From Termitomyces sp. T153 (Eukaryota; Basidiomycota; Agaricomycetes; Agaricales; Lyophyllaceae): a stretch of 64,000 bases of DNA. Position numbers and translations under genes: made by a program. Shown here in pieces: positions 34,559 through 47,351 of the stretch (its first letter is position 1; each line of letters begins with the position of its first letter). The stretch covers positions 992,001 through 1,056,000 of the forward strand of contig JACKQL020000015.1 of NCBI GenBank assembly GCA_018296165.2, in the 5' to 3' direction. A model generated the notes under the pieces. That model was given only the letters and a program-made list of their open reading frames with translations, ran no database searches and was not told where the DNA came from.

Positions 34559-37500
34559 ATGCAGGCTCAGGCTCAGGCGACGCGGACGGAAGTACAGTCT
34601 ATCACAGCGACACAGAGTCTGGCTGCTATCCAAACTATGCTCAGGGCTGGATTGGGATGTATCACGTATCTTAGGTGAAGCTCGAACGAGTTTCAGTGCA
34701 CAACATCGGCATTAGAGTCTCACTAACATACTTTTCAGGGACTTACTACCTGAAGAGAACTTTACACAAAGTTCGTACCATCTGTTTTGACCGCCAGAAA
34801 CCATTGCTTGATTTTGCAATCAATTGATAGGCCATCTCGTTGTTGATGAGGATTCTTCCATTCCATATCGCCGTTTGGAAAACGAAAGCTTTTCATCTGC
34901 CAGTAGCAAACAAAGCCGAGGGTCGAATGGGTTTAAAATTACAGTTAGGATCCTATCATATGCTCAATACAGTGCTGACCGGTCTCAAGACAATGACGCG
35001 TGGTTATTCTGATGAAGGAGACAAAATATTGAATTACCTGGTATTTTTCATGTCATCCTTCTACTCGTTGGGATTCTTCTTCATGGTTGCTTTCCAGGAA
35101 AATGGCATTTTCGACGCTCTACAAAAGGAATATCTCAAGAGCTTTATATTTGCCATTTACCTCGTGAGTCGCATATAATTGAAAATGTGCTTGATACCTC
35201 TATATCAGCCCTACATTAGGACCACAACGATCCCAATAAGTAAGTGCGCATATATCGTGGTGAACGTCTTCCTGAATGTATCTGGCAGCATTATCGAAGC
35301 TTATACATTCAATTTCCAAGTAGAATTGCACGACTTATCCCTCTAGTCATGTTTGACTGATTGATTTCACAGTATCACACTTCCCCGGACACTGGCGTAA
35401 CGATTCCTATCATGACTTTGGGAGAGGATTTGCGCCAGATGTCTTTGAACAATGCTCGGGATAGTCCCGTTACTGAAGCGGCCAAAAGAGGGAAGGTTCC
35501 AACATTATTAGATGTAAAGAAAAGTGTGAAGGTTCGTTCAGCTCACCCTTCTCAACCGTAGCCCACCTTCAAAATGGCCCAATATCAGGCTCTTCTGAAG
35601 ACTTTGATACAAGCCACAACACAAATGGATGTTTTACCTAGTAAGTGTTGAAAATCTCGTCATTAGCTCGGTCGGAGAATTGGTCCACAGAACGCCGTTT
35701 TGCTACTTTCAAGTTATACTATACAGACAAAGCTCCAGCGGATTACGAACCACCTTACTTTCAGCCGGGTGACGAAGAGAAAGATAAATGGTACTTCATG
35801 ACCCATGATCTGGATGAAGTTCCAGACAAGTGGAGCATTGGAAGAGTCAATACGGGGCATCATTCGTCAGTTCATTACGACAACCTGAGGTTTTCGCTTC
35901 TTATTACTCCTCAGGGTCAATTTGAGTGTCACTTCAATCGCTACGTACCTTCCTTCGAGTAGTTCAATCAAGGACGCCACCTTTGGAGGACCCACGTTAC
36001 GATCGACTGGGGCACCAGCTCTCACTCCGGCTCAAGAGGCCAGTCTTCGTGCCGCACAAGCAGAACAACAAATTATGGACGCGCAAACGAGGCGGGTAGC
36101 ATGGTCTGGCGACGAGGCTGTCGCTTTGGGTGATGCAGATGGTGAAGCAGAAGACGATCCCGATTATATGCTCCTTCCCGACGGTACTTATAAGAAAAGA
36201 GTTGTTAGCGATGTTCCTGGTCCTCTGATTCCGAGTGGAGTAAAGAACAGCGAGACTGGCGCTATCGAACCGCTCTGTGGGCCCATGAATATGGGAGAAG
36301 CTCATTTCGCAGGCGTTTCAGAAAGGGTGCCCACCAGTCTGAATGAACTTGTAAGTATTTTTTTTCTCTGCCTTTGAACGACCAGAATAGTCCCTCTTCC
36401 AGAACTGCGAAAGAATGAATGAAAAGTCCAATGTTGAGCAAACGCAAGTTGTGGATGATCTGTCTACGCACGATGTCCCGATGCCTTCTCCTAGCCCTGA
36501 CAATCAGTCTTCCACGCCGAGTGTTATTATGGATCCTATATTCCAGTCATCTCGTCCTGAATCTAGCTGGTCTTCACCACCTTTATCTCCCATCACAAGC
36601 ATCATTTCTAGACACAGTAGCGATACTGACATCGACATGGTAAAAGAGATGCACACTCAGTCAATCATCGACGACACTGTGCCCCTTGGTAAGAGACTTC
36701 CTTCTCTTTACGTTAAATGTATGCTAACTGAATTCTGATGATAGACATGGAGACCCAAATGGAGTCCATCGAGTCATTCGGTTCAGAATCCGCCGTGAAA
36801 GCTGCAGAGGGAAATCAGCCCACTCCTCGACGCACCTCCTCGTTGACGAAGAGAAATTTACCTGATCATGGTCTTGGATGTGAATGCGGGGTTAACGTAT
36901 GCTGCTCTTCCTCTTTCTCAAGTCGCTCACTTTTGACCCACCGTTACCTCGCAGATCGAGGATCCAAGTTGCTTCTGTGAGGGCGGTTGTGGAAAATGGT
37001 TTCATATTTGGTCTGTTGTATCAAATTCAATTTCGTCGGTCTTACCGTCTTATTATACAGGTGCATGGGGTAACTGCCATAAGACGGTTAACAAAATGAA
37101 ACTAGTAACATTAATTCTTTTCTAGGTATCACTCCGTCGACGATCCTCGCTTGCCTTCGGAATTCCATTGTTTTTCCTGCCGCCTGAAAGCTCATGATTC
37201 CTGGTCATTAATCAAAACTGATTTATACACTCCAATCCTTTCCAAATTCCAAGATCTCTCTCTCTTCAGGCATGCTTTCTTAGCGTCTACGATAATTATT
37301 TTCTGATGCATGTCAACAATCTGGTTTAGACGATCCATTAAAATTGTCGAAACATTCAAAGGGACTTTTGTCATAGCTGACTTCACGAGGGCAAATGGTG
37401 GCACCCTTCATGGTTTCTCGCTATTCTTTCACTGAAGCTTTCTTGAGGTACAACTCGCGACGTTTCTCGCCGGCTGATCAGCAGGTTGGAAAGAGAAGGT

Positions 37501-38080
37501 GAATACAACCTTCGTCTTGATGTGGCGTATGCTTACTCTGAGGCTTGTGCCGCTCACAGGTTTTTTAATTCAACAGACAACCACTCTCGACGATCTCGGA
37601 TTCCCGCAGATAGGGAATGCCAACGTGAAAGGAAACGCTAAGGCCAAACAACCGAAGTCTAGGAAGAATATGCAGCCGAAAACTTTCATCCTAAATCGGG
37701 AGGCATTCAGTGGTACAAAATATGTAGAGTACTTCAACCCAGATCCAGCCGTTGAAATGCGTCTTCTGAAGATTGCGGAATTAGTACGCGTCCTATTACT
37801 CTGTCGCTGAGTCTGGCTATCTAACAACCTTTAGACATCTCGGCTGAAACCTTCTCATAAACATACTAACGCCAATACTGCAAACACGGCGACTTCTCAT
37901 CTAGTTCAGAAATCTTTGGAAGAAACACACAACACCCAGACGCAGATGGAGACTCAGATGATGCCCCTTGACCTCGGCTCAAAGCGAAGCAACGCTGTGG
38001 ACGACAATGACGGGACTCCGAAGCCCAAAAAGAAAAAAATCAAGATTTCAGTCACACATGGCCTGGACCTGGCGGAGTGA
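34559..38080 (+). CDS. Meiotic HORMA-domain protein with PHD finger (Hop1/HORMAD-like)
   Basis: Chromosome-axis protein of meiotic prophase. It promotes interhomologue recombination and checkpoint signalling. The start MQAQAQATRTEVQSITATQS leads into IQTMLRAGLGCITYLRDLLP and EENFTQ (HORMA start). Then come TMTRGYSDEGDKILNYL, ENGIFDALQKEYLKSFIFAI, DPNNIIEAYTFNFQYHTSPD, the closing strands RRFATFKLYYTDKAPADYEP and DEVPDKWSIGRVNTGHHS. A disordered acidic middle is followed by a PHD-type finger: CECGVN, CFCEGGCGKWFHIWCMGYHS, then FHCFSCRLK. Last is a winged-helix-like segment, with RSIKIVETFKGTFVIADFTR and SRRLISRLEREGFLIQQTTT, and a basic tail KPKKKKIKIS. The PHD finger spans a 9-nt exon (37061-37069). 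HORMA plus PHD plus winged helix is the known layout of HORMAD/Hop1 proteins. Confidence 0.9.
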
Positions 38081-38769
38081 TCTCTTGAGGTTGTTCACGA
38101 CTCGATATGATATTTGCTCTTGCTTCGATGCTATTGCTGCTTTCTGGAGAATCCTGCTTGCTAACCCAATCGCTTTTGATATTTTGTTCCGGTGCTGAAG
38201 TTCCTTGTTATGTTCACAGTCGATTGTACAGTCATCTTGTAGTTTTCCAATGACTGGTGTATTATGTGTCGCTAGCACAATGGAATCTGGTTGATATCTT
38301 ATCTTATCTTGAGATTGCGCCTGCCCTGAAGTTGACGAGGATATTAACTCGTTTTTGAAGAGGAAAAAGACTCTCATCCCCTCTTGGTTTATGACTCGTC
38401 ATGCTTTTTTCCACAGGTGTGATGAACTGCATCAGGAGGCCCTCGCAGGAGATGAAGTAATGGTGCATGGCATAGACTACACCTCCGTATCTCCCGGCTG
38501 TTCGCGGACCACGGCAGTATGGGCTCGTTAGAGTGGTGCACAATACAATACAGATTTATCGATCTATGAATTTGTATTGGGCAGGGTCTATATATATATG
38601 TGATCCTATCTATCCTTAATTTGAAAACACGATTTGCAGATTGAGAGTCGATGTCGGTGGGCGTGTGGCCATGTGCTCAAGTGATCTACATAATAGAGTT
38701 TTAAGAATTCCATTTTTGACAATTGAATCGATACATATCATTCCTGCCCTCACGCGTTTCGAGAAAGCC

Positions 38770-41700
38770 ATGCCTTACAAGTTGTCTGCATCTCTGATTG
38801 CCCATTCGTCAGACGTCCGTTTCTTATTTTGTCTTTGTGCGTCGAGAACCTAACAGATTCTAGGTACGTGCATTGAGTTCACCAACAAACGATCTCATTC
38901 TGTCCGCCTCGCGTGATGCCACCGCCATCCTCTGGCAGAAGGCATCGCCCGATGCTCCCTTCGCATCTGCATCTGTCCTCAGAGCTGGTTCTCGTTATGT
39001 CAATTCGGTGGCCTATATCGCTCCCACGTCAGATGCACCGAAAGGTTGGTTGTGACGTAGACCTTTGTGCTCCGATCGCTAAGATACTTCGAGGTTACGC
39101 TGTGACTGGTGGGCAGGACACGGTGATCAACGTATTCCGCCTCGATGCTCCTCGACATGGCCCTGATTTTTCTCTTCTTGGACACACTGAGAACGTCTGC
39201 GCGCTAGATGTCACGTCTGGTGGCACTATCATCTCGGGATCTTGGGACAGGTGAGTGGACTGCGACCTCGGATTTGTTGGACTTCATTTTGCCCAGGACC
39301 GCTAAAGTCTGGAAGAATTTCGCGTTGGCGTACGACTTGACGGGTCATCAACAATCGGTATGGGCTGTGTTGGCAGTGGATGAGGACCAATACTTGACTG
39401 GTGTGTATTGCAATGATATATCTATGTTGGATTTAATCATTGCATGTATCTACATAGGATCAGCAGATAAGACTATAAAACTTTGGCAACAACATAAGGC
39501 TGTTCATACTTACGAGGGACACCGAGATGCTGTTAGAGGTCTGGCTGTGGTCCCTGAAGTTGGCTTCGCATCTTGTTCAAATGACAGGTGATTTTTTCTT
39601 GATTTTATTCAACTATGACTGAATTCTTGAAAGTGAAATTCGTGTCTGGACGTTTGGTGGCGATCTAGTTTATACCTTATCAGGCCATACGTCCTTTGTC
39701 TACAGTCTGTCCGTTCTTCCAACTGGGGACATAGTGTCTGGTGGCGAAGATCGGACAGTCCGCATATGGCGAGGTAAACATTTTGACAATCACCTTGTTC
39801 TTATGACTCAATCGCTTTTTCAGACGGAGAATGCATGCAAACACTCGTTCATCCAGCCATCTCAGTCTGGGCCGTGTCTTCGATGCCAAACGGCGATATT
39901 GTTAGTGGTTGTAGTGACGGTGTTGTGCGTGTTTTCAGCTTATCAGAAGAGCGCTGGGCCTCGGATGCGGACCTCAAAGAATACGACGAGAAGGTTGCGA
40001 GCACAGCATTGCCCTCTCAACAGGTGGGAGATATCAAAAAGAGTGACCTGCCAGGACCGGAAGCTCTGAATGTCCCAGGTATGACTTCAAGAAGGTCGTT
40101 TTGTCAGTAAATTAACACTCTGGCAGGCAAGAAGCCAGGGGAAGTCAAGATGATCAGGAATGGCTCCATCGTTGAAGCACATCAGGTAGTCAAACTTTCT
40201 GCATCCTGTCAAACTTGAATGATGATTTTCATCCAACCTAGTGGGATAGTGCTATCAACTCATGGCAGAAGATCGGGGATGTTGTCGACGCTGTCGGTCA
40301 AGGACGGAAGCAATTATACCAAGGCAAGGAGTACGACTATGTCTTTGATGTTGACATCGAAGATGGAGTCCCTCCATTAAAGCTTCCTTACAATGTAACA
40401 GGTGAGATTCATGTGAAAGAAAGAATACCTCCATTTCTTCATGTCGTTGTAGAAAACCCGTTTTCTGCTGCTCAAAAGTTCTTGGAATCAAATGACCTCC
40501 CATTGACATACATCGATGAAGTCGTCAAGTTCATCGAGAAAAACACGGCCGGTGCCAGTATTGGTACCGGTAGTGAAGAGTATGTCGACCCATACACAGG
40601 TGGGTCGGGCCATGAATCCGTGACCATAGAGTGCTGAACTCTTGAAGGAGCTTCTAGGTACCGTAGTGCGACGTCCCCTCCTTCAGGGTCTGCATCAAAT
40701 TACCAGGACCCTTACACTGGTGCATCAAGATACACAGCAACAACGACCTCTCCGCCCCCGGCTGTTGCATCTCAATACATGGATCCATTCACAGGCGCAT
40801 CGAGGTATTCTGGCGCACCGCAACCCCTTGCTCCAGTTGTTGCCGCTAAAATTCTTCCACTTGTACGCACATATTATCTTGCGATGTTTGTAGCTGTTAA
40901 CGTGGCTGGTCAGGAAAAATTCATCACATTTAAACAAGCCAATGTCTCTGCTATGCAAGGAAAACTGCAACAATTCGACGAAGCACTACGGAATGAGATA
41001 GTGAGACAGATTACCATACTACTAGTTTATCTTCTCACCACTAATTCATACAATAGTCGACTTCAAGTCTTGCTCTGTATCCTGATGAGGTCACCAGGAT
41101 TGAAGAGGCGTTCGATTATCTCAATGCTGCTACTGCCACACCACCAAGACAGCCAACTGTTATACTTACAGCAGCACACGTAGAAACCATTATCCAGGTT
41201 CTCGAACGCTGGCCATCATTGCAACGCTTCCCAGGCATGTTTCAAGTTTCTGACTCGGCATCTTAGGCCTCACCCAGCTACAGTCATCGATCTTAGTCGC
41301 CTTGTGACAGGATTCGCTCCTGAAGCATTGGAGGTACCGGGTTTGAAGGAGAAATTCGTTGAAGCCTTATTTGCAGCTTCAGAATGGAGCGCATCATGGT
41401 CGCTTCCTCTGCCTAAACCGAAGGAGACAAACATTCTTCTTCTATTCCGAACCCTGACCAATGTCTTCCAGGAAAAGATCTCACTTAGTGGGACGTGGAA
41501 CAGGAAAGTAAGCCAATGACAATATTGGGAAGTTATTGTCCCCTAACCCTTTCAATCAGGTTCTAGAGTATTTAGGTCAAGTTCCTTACTCTTCTCTGAA
41601 CAAAAACCACCGCATCGCTCTGACAACAATTTTGTTCAAGTCAGTATTGTGTGACTTCGCCTCCTGTGTATCGTTGTTAATATTTTCTTAGTGCTTCATG

Positions 41701-42074
41701 TGTTGCCTTGCGCACTCCCGTGGAGAAGGCTTTCTCTGATCAGCTGATAATACTCATACTTCAAGTGGGTTTCTATACACTGTTTCACTGAATTGACTCG
41801 CTCACATTGCCTTCCAGATCTTGGAATCGGAAAACACGGACTCTGAAGCGACATACCGTGCGCTGGTCGGACTTGGCAATCTTGTGGGTTTTTTCCATTG
41901 CTAATTCTGGTGGAAATCATCAACATGATACAGATTTATGCTTCCAAAGTTCAGAAATTGCCTAGTATTTGTCAATCCGGCGAGATCATGACACGAGTAC
42001 AAACATTGACGACGACTTTTCCGGAGGAGCGGGTGAAGAACATAACACAAGAGATCGTCGTCCTGGTATCGTAA
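38770..42074 (+). CDS. Doa1/Ufd3/PLAA (ubiquitin-binding Cdc48 adaptor)
   Basis: WD40-PFU-PUL protein that binds ubiquitin and Cdc48 and controls ubiquitin recycling and membrane-protein turnover. Seven WD blades run from MPYKLSASLIAHSSDV through VNSVAYIAP, GPDFSLLGHTENVCALDV, SWDRTAKVWK, GSADKTIKLW, VHTYEGHRDAVRGLAVV, SFVYSLSVLPTGDIVSGGED and AISVWAVSSMPNGDIVSGCS. The PFU domain includes RKQLYQGKEYDYVFDVDIED and AQKFLESNDLPLTYIDEVVK. A linker has three DP(Y/F)TG(A)SRY repeats. The PUL domain follows, from KKFITFKQANVSAMQGKLQQ to QEIVVLVS. About 15 exons. The start at 38770 is directly before the first blade. The domain set and order are diagnostic. Confidence 0.94.
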
Positions 42075-42466
42075 GCTTTTATTACCTTCTCTAGCCGCAG
42101 AGACTCCAGGTTAGACGGAAAACACTTTTGGTTGGGAAGTTCTCTGCATTACAAGGATGAAATGGACTGATAGACGTTTTTTATCAAATATACGGGCAGT
42201 GTGATAGATTTTGTTGATGGCTGGTGCATGTAGATAGCCTTTCTGCTACCTGAAGCTTGAAGCTTCGAGTGAATATGTACATCGTATTATCTGCTGGTGA
42301 TGGTTACATAAGAGGAGTATCTTGAGGTGTCCATCAGTCAAATTGGGATTAATCAGAAGCTTTCCTTTCCTGCGCTGACAATTTGATCAGCTGTCGATGC
42401 AAAATATGATATACTCGAACTATCAAAACGTTTGTGGGGTATTGGAGATTGCAAGTGATTACCATC

Positions 42467-43227
42467 ATGTCCATCCTTGCTCGAGTCTACATCATTCGAC
42501 ACGGTGAGACGCAGGAGAACCGGGACGGGGTTATTCAAGGCCAGTTAGACACAGCACTGAACAATGTGGGCTTGGAGCAAGCAAGGATTGTTGGGGAAAA
42601 GTTGCGATCGATACCTTTCGAGATCGCATTCAGCAGCGATCTCAATCGTGCGGTCCAAGTACGCAGATTACTGCAGTACGATTTTCCATGTGCTGATATG
42701 GTCTGCACAGACTGCAGAAGCAATTTTGGCAAACCATCCAGAGGTCAAACTGCAGAAGAGAGTGGAACTGCGAGAACGGGTGTGTCGTGTTCACTTTTTG
42801 AGCTATTGCTTGACGCAGCCCGGCCTAGTTCATGGGTGAGTTGCAAGGCAAGACACAAACAACAAAATTTCAAGCTGCAACTGTGGTCAAGACAATGGAA
42901 TCAGGAGCTTTCTTCGCAGCTCGGGCTGAGACCTGGTGGATGAAGGATATTTTGCATGATGCAGCTTTGCTGCCCCCAAGAGGTGACCCTTACCATATCC
43001 TCGTTATTTCACACGGTGGCTTCATCGGAACGTTGATGCGAAGCTTGATTCACAGTAGAAGAGTCAGCTGTGCACCCGGTGTGGTTGTTCAACGATGTCT
43101 AAACACATCAGTCACAATCGTCGATATCGATCACACGGGGCTTGGGGTCATCATCCAGTGGGCAGACACTTCTCACCTCAACGACTCTTCCAGCGAAAAT
43201 CTAAAGGAGAACGCGGACGAAATATAA
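42467..43227 (+). CDS. Histidine phosphatase / phosphoglycerate mutase-like protein
   Basis: Small two-histidine phosphatase. The first catalytic block is ARVYIIRHGETQENRDGVIQ (RHG motif), then GQLDTALNNVGLEQARIVGE and FEIAFSSDLNRAVQTAEAIL. A family block LRERFMGELQGK and the second histidine in HILVISHGGFIGTLMRSLI follow. Two GT-AG introns join AVQ|TAEAI and RER|FMGEL. The length of about 210 residues fits the TIGAR/PhoE-like group, which acts on sugar phosphates or small phospho-substrates in the cytosol. The substrate cannot be told from sequence. The start at 42467 is right before the RHG block. It is downstream of Doa1 in the same direction. Confidence 0.9.
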
Positions 43228-43318
43228 AGTTGATTCTCTCGGCACGTGTCCCAAAGCACTGCCTCGAACATTTGTCACGTCAATATCCACTTTTCTTCCA
43301 TATCTTCTGCTGTGACCC

Positions 43319-45442
43319 ATGTCCGACGAAACCCAGCCCCTGTTAAATCTCGTCGAGAATGGCGGTCAAACCACCCCTCCTCGCCCCTTTTTGGAAAGAA
43401 CTTTCTCTTTCCTCAGATCAGAAGGTGAACCGTCGTTCTTTGGCTCCTTTCGTTGGTTTTTCCTGCAATCCTGGGTCAACACCCTCCTCGTATTCATTCC
43501 TTTGAGTTTCATTTCTCACCATTTGAATTGGGATGCGGCACTCCGGTTCATTTTCAGTTTTGTTGCTATCATTCCTCTTGCAAAGGTAGCTCTTCGGTCG
43601 CGTCATTGGCCACAACGTGACGCTAATTACGGAGTAAGCTTCTCGGAGACGCGACAGAGCAATTGTCCACCAAGTTGGGACCGACTCTAGCAGGTCTCCT
43701 TAACGCGTCTTTCGGTAATGCCGTCGAAATAATTGTCGGTGTGGCCGCCTTGCTTCAAGGTAGGTAATCGTGGGACATCACTGGCCTCTTTCTCTCGTTA
43801 AGATTTTGCCACAGGCGAGCTACGCATCGTTCAGACTTCGGTAAGTTGCTCCGGAATAGATTTTATCTGTGCATTGATTATGTCCCAGATGTTGGGCTCT
43901 ATCCTATCCAACATCCTTCTGGTTCTAGGATGCTCTTTCATTGCGGGTTAGTTCTATTACCGAATGTTGATATAAAGAGATTGAACCTTGTAACTTCAGC
44001 TGGCTTCAAATTCAAAGAATCCGAGTTCGTAGAAGCTGGCGCTCAGGCGTGAGTTGATTATCATCTGTGGTAGGAAATCCTGCTCACAACTTTCCAGTTC
44101 GGCCTCTGTATGATTCATGTCACTTTCGTTTTCTATCTTTGAATTGATTTTCCCTCACCAGTTCATGACGTTGGCTTGCATCAGTTAGTTCCATACCCAT
44201 TATAGCCCACATTCTCAACTCATCGCATCGGGTAGCACTCGTAATCCCGGCCGCCTACCACAGCACTCAATCTAAAAATGGAAAAGGTATGAGAATTCCC
44301 TTATAGATCGACAGTCGAAAGTTGACACGCGAATATGAGATTTAGACCCCTCTGCCGAAGCCGGCTTGCTTGCCATCTCAAGGGGAACTGCCATTCTCTT
44401 GCTGGGTGTTTACTTTGCATACATTTTCTTCCAAGTCAGTTCAGACTCTCATCTTCCGACATTCAGGGACAATGCTAATTGGACATGCAATTACAACCAA
44501 TAGCTTAAGACCCATCCGCATTACTTTGAATCACAAAAGAAGCAGAACGATGAGGGGGAGGATCAGAAAATGAGTATCATTGCCTCCGTGATAGCGTCTG
44601 TATCTTGTTCCTTTCAATACTTGACACGCTGACGAGAAACCATGCTGGTGATTGCTACAGGTTGCTTGGCATAACTGTAGTGACTTCATTTTGTGCTGAT
44701 TATCGTAAGTTTCTGCCAGGAAAGAGAAGGAAGACTCTAATCATGATGGACTTAGTGGTTGCATCCATTGAGGAGACTGCAGAACGGTATTCCATTCCAA
44801 AAGCCTTCATCGGTCTAATTCTTTTGCCGATTGTTGTAAGTTGTCCTACTTCGGTATACGTAATGATTATATTCAACTTCATTAGGGCAATGCCGCTGAA
44901 CATGTCACGGCAATCTTTATGGCTCTCAAAGACAAGATGGAAATCACAATTGGTGTCTGTGTAGGCAGCTCGATCGTCAGTAACATCTTATCGATATTGT
45001 TCTTGCGTTCAACATTTTTAAAGCAAATCGCCGCATTTGTAATTCCGCTTTTGGTCATTGTCGGTTGGATGTACGTTTGTTCAACCTGTGGAGCAACCGT
45101 CAAAGTCATTTTTTCACAGTACCGGCCATGATTTGACACTTTTCTTCGCTGACTTTGAGGTGAGTCGACAAGCACCGCCTATTATTGTGAAATAACGTTC
45201 TTCCAGACGGTCGTATTCTTCGTCTCGGTGCTTCTTGTCAATACACTCCTCCAGTACGGTATCCTGATTGTGTCCATTATCATTTGTCTTAGCTAATGTA
45301 CAGGGATGGTCGATCGAACTACATGGAAGGAATTATGTATGATACTGAAAAATGTTTGGAATCATTTCTTGAGAATATTGACAACATATCTAGGCTCGTC
45401 ACATTATATCTTGTTATTGCACTTTCTTGTGGGTTTTTTTAA
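43319..45442 (+). CDS. Vacuolar Ca2+/H+ exchanger (VCX1-type, CaCA family)
   Basis: Exports cytosolic Ca2+ into the vacuole in exchange for protons. The hydrophilic N-terminus [20 protein letters not shown] carries a dileucine-like acidic motif. Then come about eleven membrane helices. Both alpha repeats are visible: [20 protein letters not shown] (first, with GNAVE) and [20 protein letters not shown] (second, with GNAAEH). Between them are [18 protein letters not shown], the helix [17 protein letters not shown], and [19 protein letters not shown]. The C-terminus [29 protein letters not shown] is joined by a GTATGA...ATCTAG intron and ends at 45442. About ten exons. The family's acidic helix lies where expected. 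It is close to the upstream phosphatase gene (about 90 bp). Confidence 0.93.
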
Positions 45443-45968
45443 ATGTGGCGCCCCTGCCGATCTGATTCTTTTGCAGTCTGGGTCGCCTAAATTTGCTAGC
45501 CTAGTTCAACTAATTTTTCTACCTTTCGTAACTCCACTCCTTCCACGCCACTGTATCATTGCAAAGGCCCTTGATCTCTGATTTATAGAATCATTTCAAG
45601 TGTATTTTAATGTGGTATCCACGTGTGTTCAATCTTTCTGACTTTACAGTGCTATTATGTCTTTATACCCTTCGAGCCGTATCCTGAATCCGTTTTTTAC
45701 TCCGACGAACGTGATGGAGGTCATCTACTTAGTTCTTTCAAGACGAGCCCTCATGTGTTCAAAATCATGTAAATTTAAACTCATCAAAGTCGTACTTGAA
45801 AACTCTGAAGATATGCTGACAAGAGACAAAAACCTGGCGGGGAGTCACGAAGATTTTCTTCGAAAACAAGGTGGTGTTCTTCACTTGGAGCAACAAACAA
45901 AATTCCAAACAAAATTCGAAGTGTATTGATTGAGATCAGATGCTTATGCACCAGACATAAGCATGTGT
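45443..45968. other. Intergenic region, no supported gene
   Basis: Convergent end region of the exchanger and the F-box gene. A 90-codon plus-strand frame at 45657-45929 starts with ATG but shows no motif and no splice context, so I do not call it. Confidence 0.5.
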
Positions 45969-47351
45969 TCATGCGTGATGCCGTTTGCGCATGCCACAGA
46001 AAGTAGGCTTCGGCCTCAGAACCACTTCCAACCTAACACCTGAGGCCTCGCACTCTTCAAAAGGTAACTCCTCCTTGTACTTCCAAGGGGGTGTAAGTTT
46101 GATCAAACGCAAGTTTGGCAACTTCCTGGCGCGGACAGCGGTGAGAATGTCTTGAATGAGCAGCTGCGGGTGAGATGTGCTATCCCAACTAGCCATTTCA
46201 ACAACCTCGAGGTTTGGGTGAGGTGCGATATATTCATATTCCGAAGAGGGAATACTACTATACTCAACGGCCACTGTTAGTTGTCGCAAGTGGGGGAAGA
46301 GCCGAAAAAATTGCACGAAAGAGATGTTTTCCCCAGCGTAGATGAGATGTGTAATGGAAGCGGGGAAATGATCAGAATTTGCATAGAAATCTAAGCCACC
46401 GCTGTCGTCGTCTTCAAAAAAACAAGTCATGTCAAGATGGCGCAGACGAGGCAAAATAAATTGCGGGAGCCTCTTCAGATCGGTTGTATCAAGGCGCAAA
46501 GTGTGTAAACATGGAAGAATGTATGGGGCTGAAGTGAGAAATGGTGGCCAGTGAGAATTCTCCCGTGCTGCCTTGAATTCTCTTACAATAGAGGTGTCGA
46601 ACCAACCAGACATCTTTGAATAATCCCAACGATCCATTAGTGTCACTGATCTATGTCCGTTCATGATTAAACGTTCCTTTGGTTCCTCGTCATCGTATAT
46701 ATCCTGATTTGGATCAAATTCTCTGGCGCCTATGATACGGCATGCCTCAAGTTTTGTGAGATAACGTAACATCATCTCCACACGGTCCATGCGGATCCCG
46801 AATCCGTACAATTCAAGACGCCGAATGGTCTTTGCACAACACGCTGCGATGGTCATCCACAAGGCCTTGTGAGTAAGGCGGGGGTAATCCAACCCAGGCA
46901 CCGAGCGAGCTACTCGAGCCATCAATATCTCGAGGTTGGGGCATGCTGAAATTAAGCCCCATAGGGTGTGACCACCCTCGTACCAAGCTTCGTCGCTGTA
47001 AGGAATGTTGCCGATGCCGAGATAGAAATCCAAGCGACGACATTTATGTCCTCGAGGGCTGCGAAATCCTGAACGTGTTGTTCGTAGGCGCCGGAGCAGA
47101 ACTGGAACATATTCAAAACGAAATAGCATTACAATCTCATACAGATAGGTTTCCATGACATCGTGAAAAGACTTCGAAACCAGGGAGAGAGAAACTTTGG
47201 TTGTCATAGAATCGCGTACAAGTTGTATAACTGCATCACGGTCCTCGAAAAAAATGGAAGGAGAAGTGTCGAGTGCTCCTGGGACGAGTGTTGCTTCTCG
47301 AAGAATACGTGATATTATCTCAGTAGGAATTTGAAAGATCATTTGGTTCAA
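45969..47351 (-). CDS. F-box protein with LRR-like repeats
   Basis: Single-exon, 460 residues, which is unusual here where most genes have many introns. The N-terminus has a degenerate F-box, IFQIPTEIISRILREATLVP, which would bind Skp1 in an SCF ubiquitin ligase. Leu/Ile-rich segments that resemble leucine-rich repeats follow: CPNLEILMARVARSVPGLDY, LPQFILPRLRHLDMTCFFED, LFPHLRQLTVAVEYSS and RKLPNLRLIKLTPPWKYKEE. Large families of such proteins are typical of agaricomycetes, and most have no known substrate. A second start at M342 of the window numbering (47342) keeps the F-box, so the first few residues are uncertain. No close homologue is recognised. Confidence 0.8.
   Translation of the reverse strand: MNQMIFQIPTEIISRILREATLVPGALDTSPSIFFEDRDAVIQLVRDSMTTKVSLSLVSKSFHDVMETYLYEIVMLFRFEYVPVLLRRLRTTRSGFRSPRGHKCRRLDFYLGIGNIPYSDEAWYEGGHTLWGLISACPNLEILMARVARSVPGLDYPRLTHKALWMTIAACCAKTIRRLELYGFGIRMDRVEMMLRYLTKLEACRIIGAREFDPNQDIYDDEEPKERLIMNGHRSVTLMDRWDYSKMSGWFDTSIVREFKAARENSHWPPFLTSAPYILPCLHTLRLDTTDLKRLPQFILPRLRHLDMTCFFEDDDSGGLDFYANSDHFPASITHLIYAGENISFVQFFRLFPHLRQLTVAVEYSSIPSSEYEYIAPHPNLEVVEMASWDSTSHPQLLIQDILTAVRARKLPNLRLIKLTPPWKYKEELPFEECEASGVRLEVVLRPKPTFCGMRKRHHA

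Noticed and set aside
45657..45929. 90-codon plus-strand frame starting with ATG
   Set aside because: No family motif, lies in the convergent gap after the exchanger stop, and codon use is not like its neighbours.
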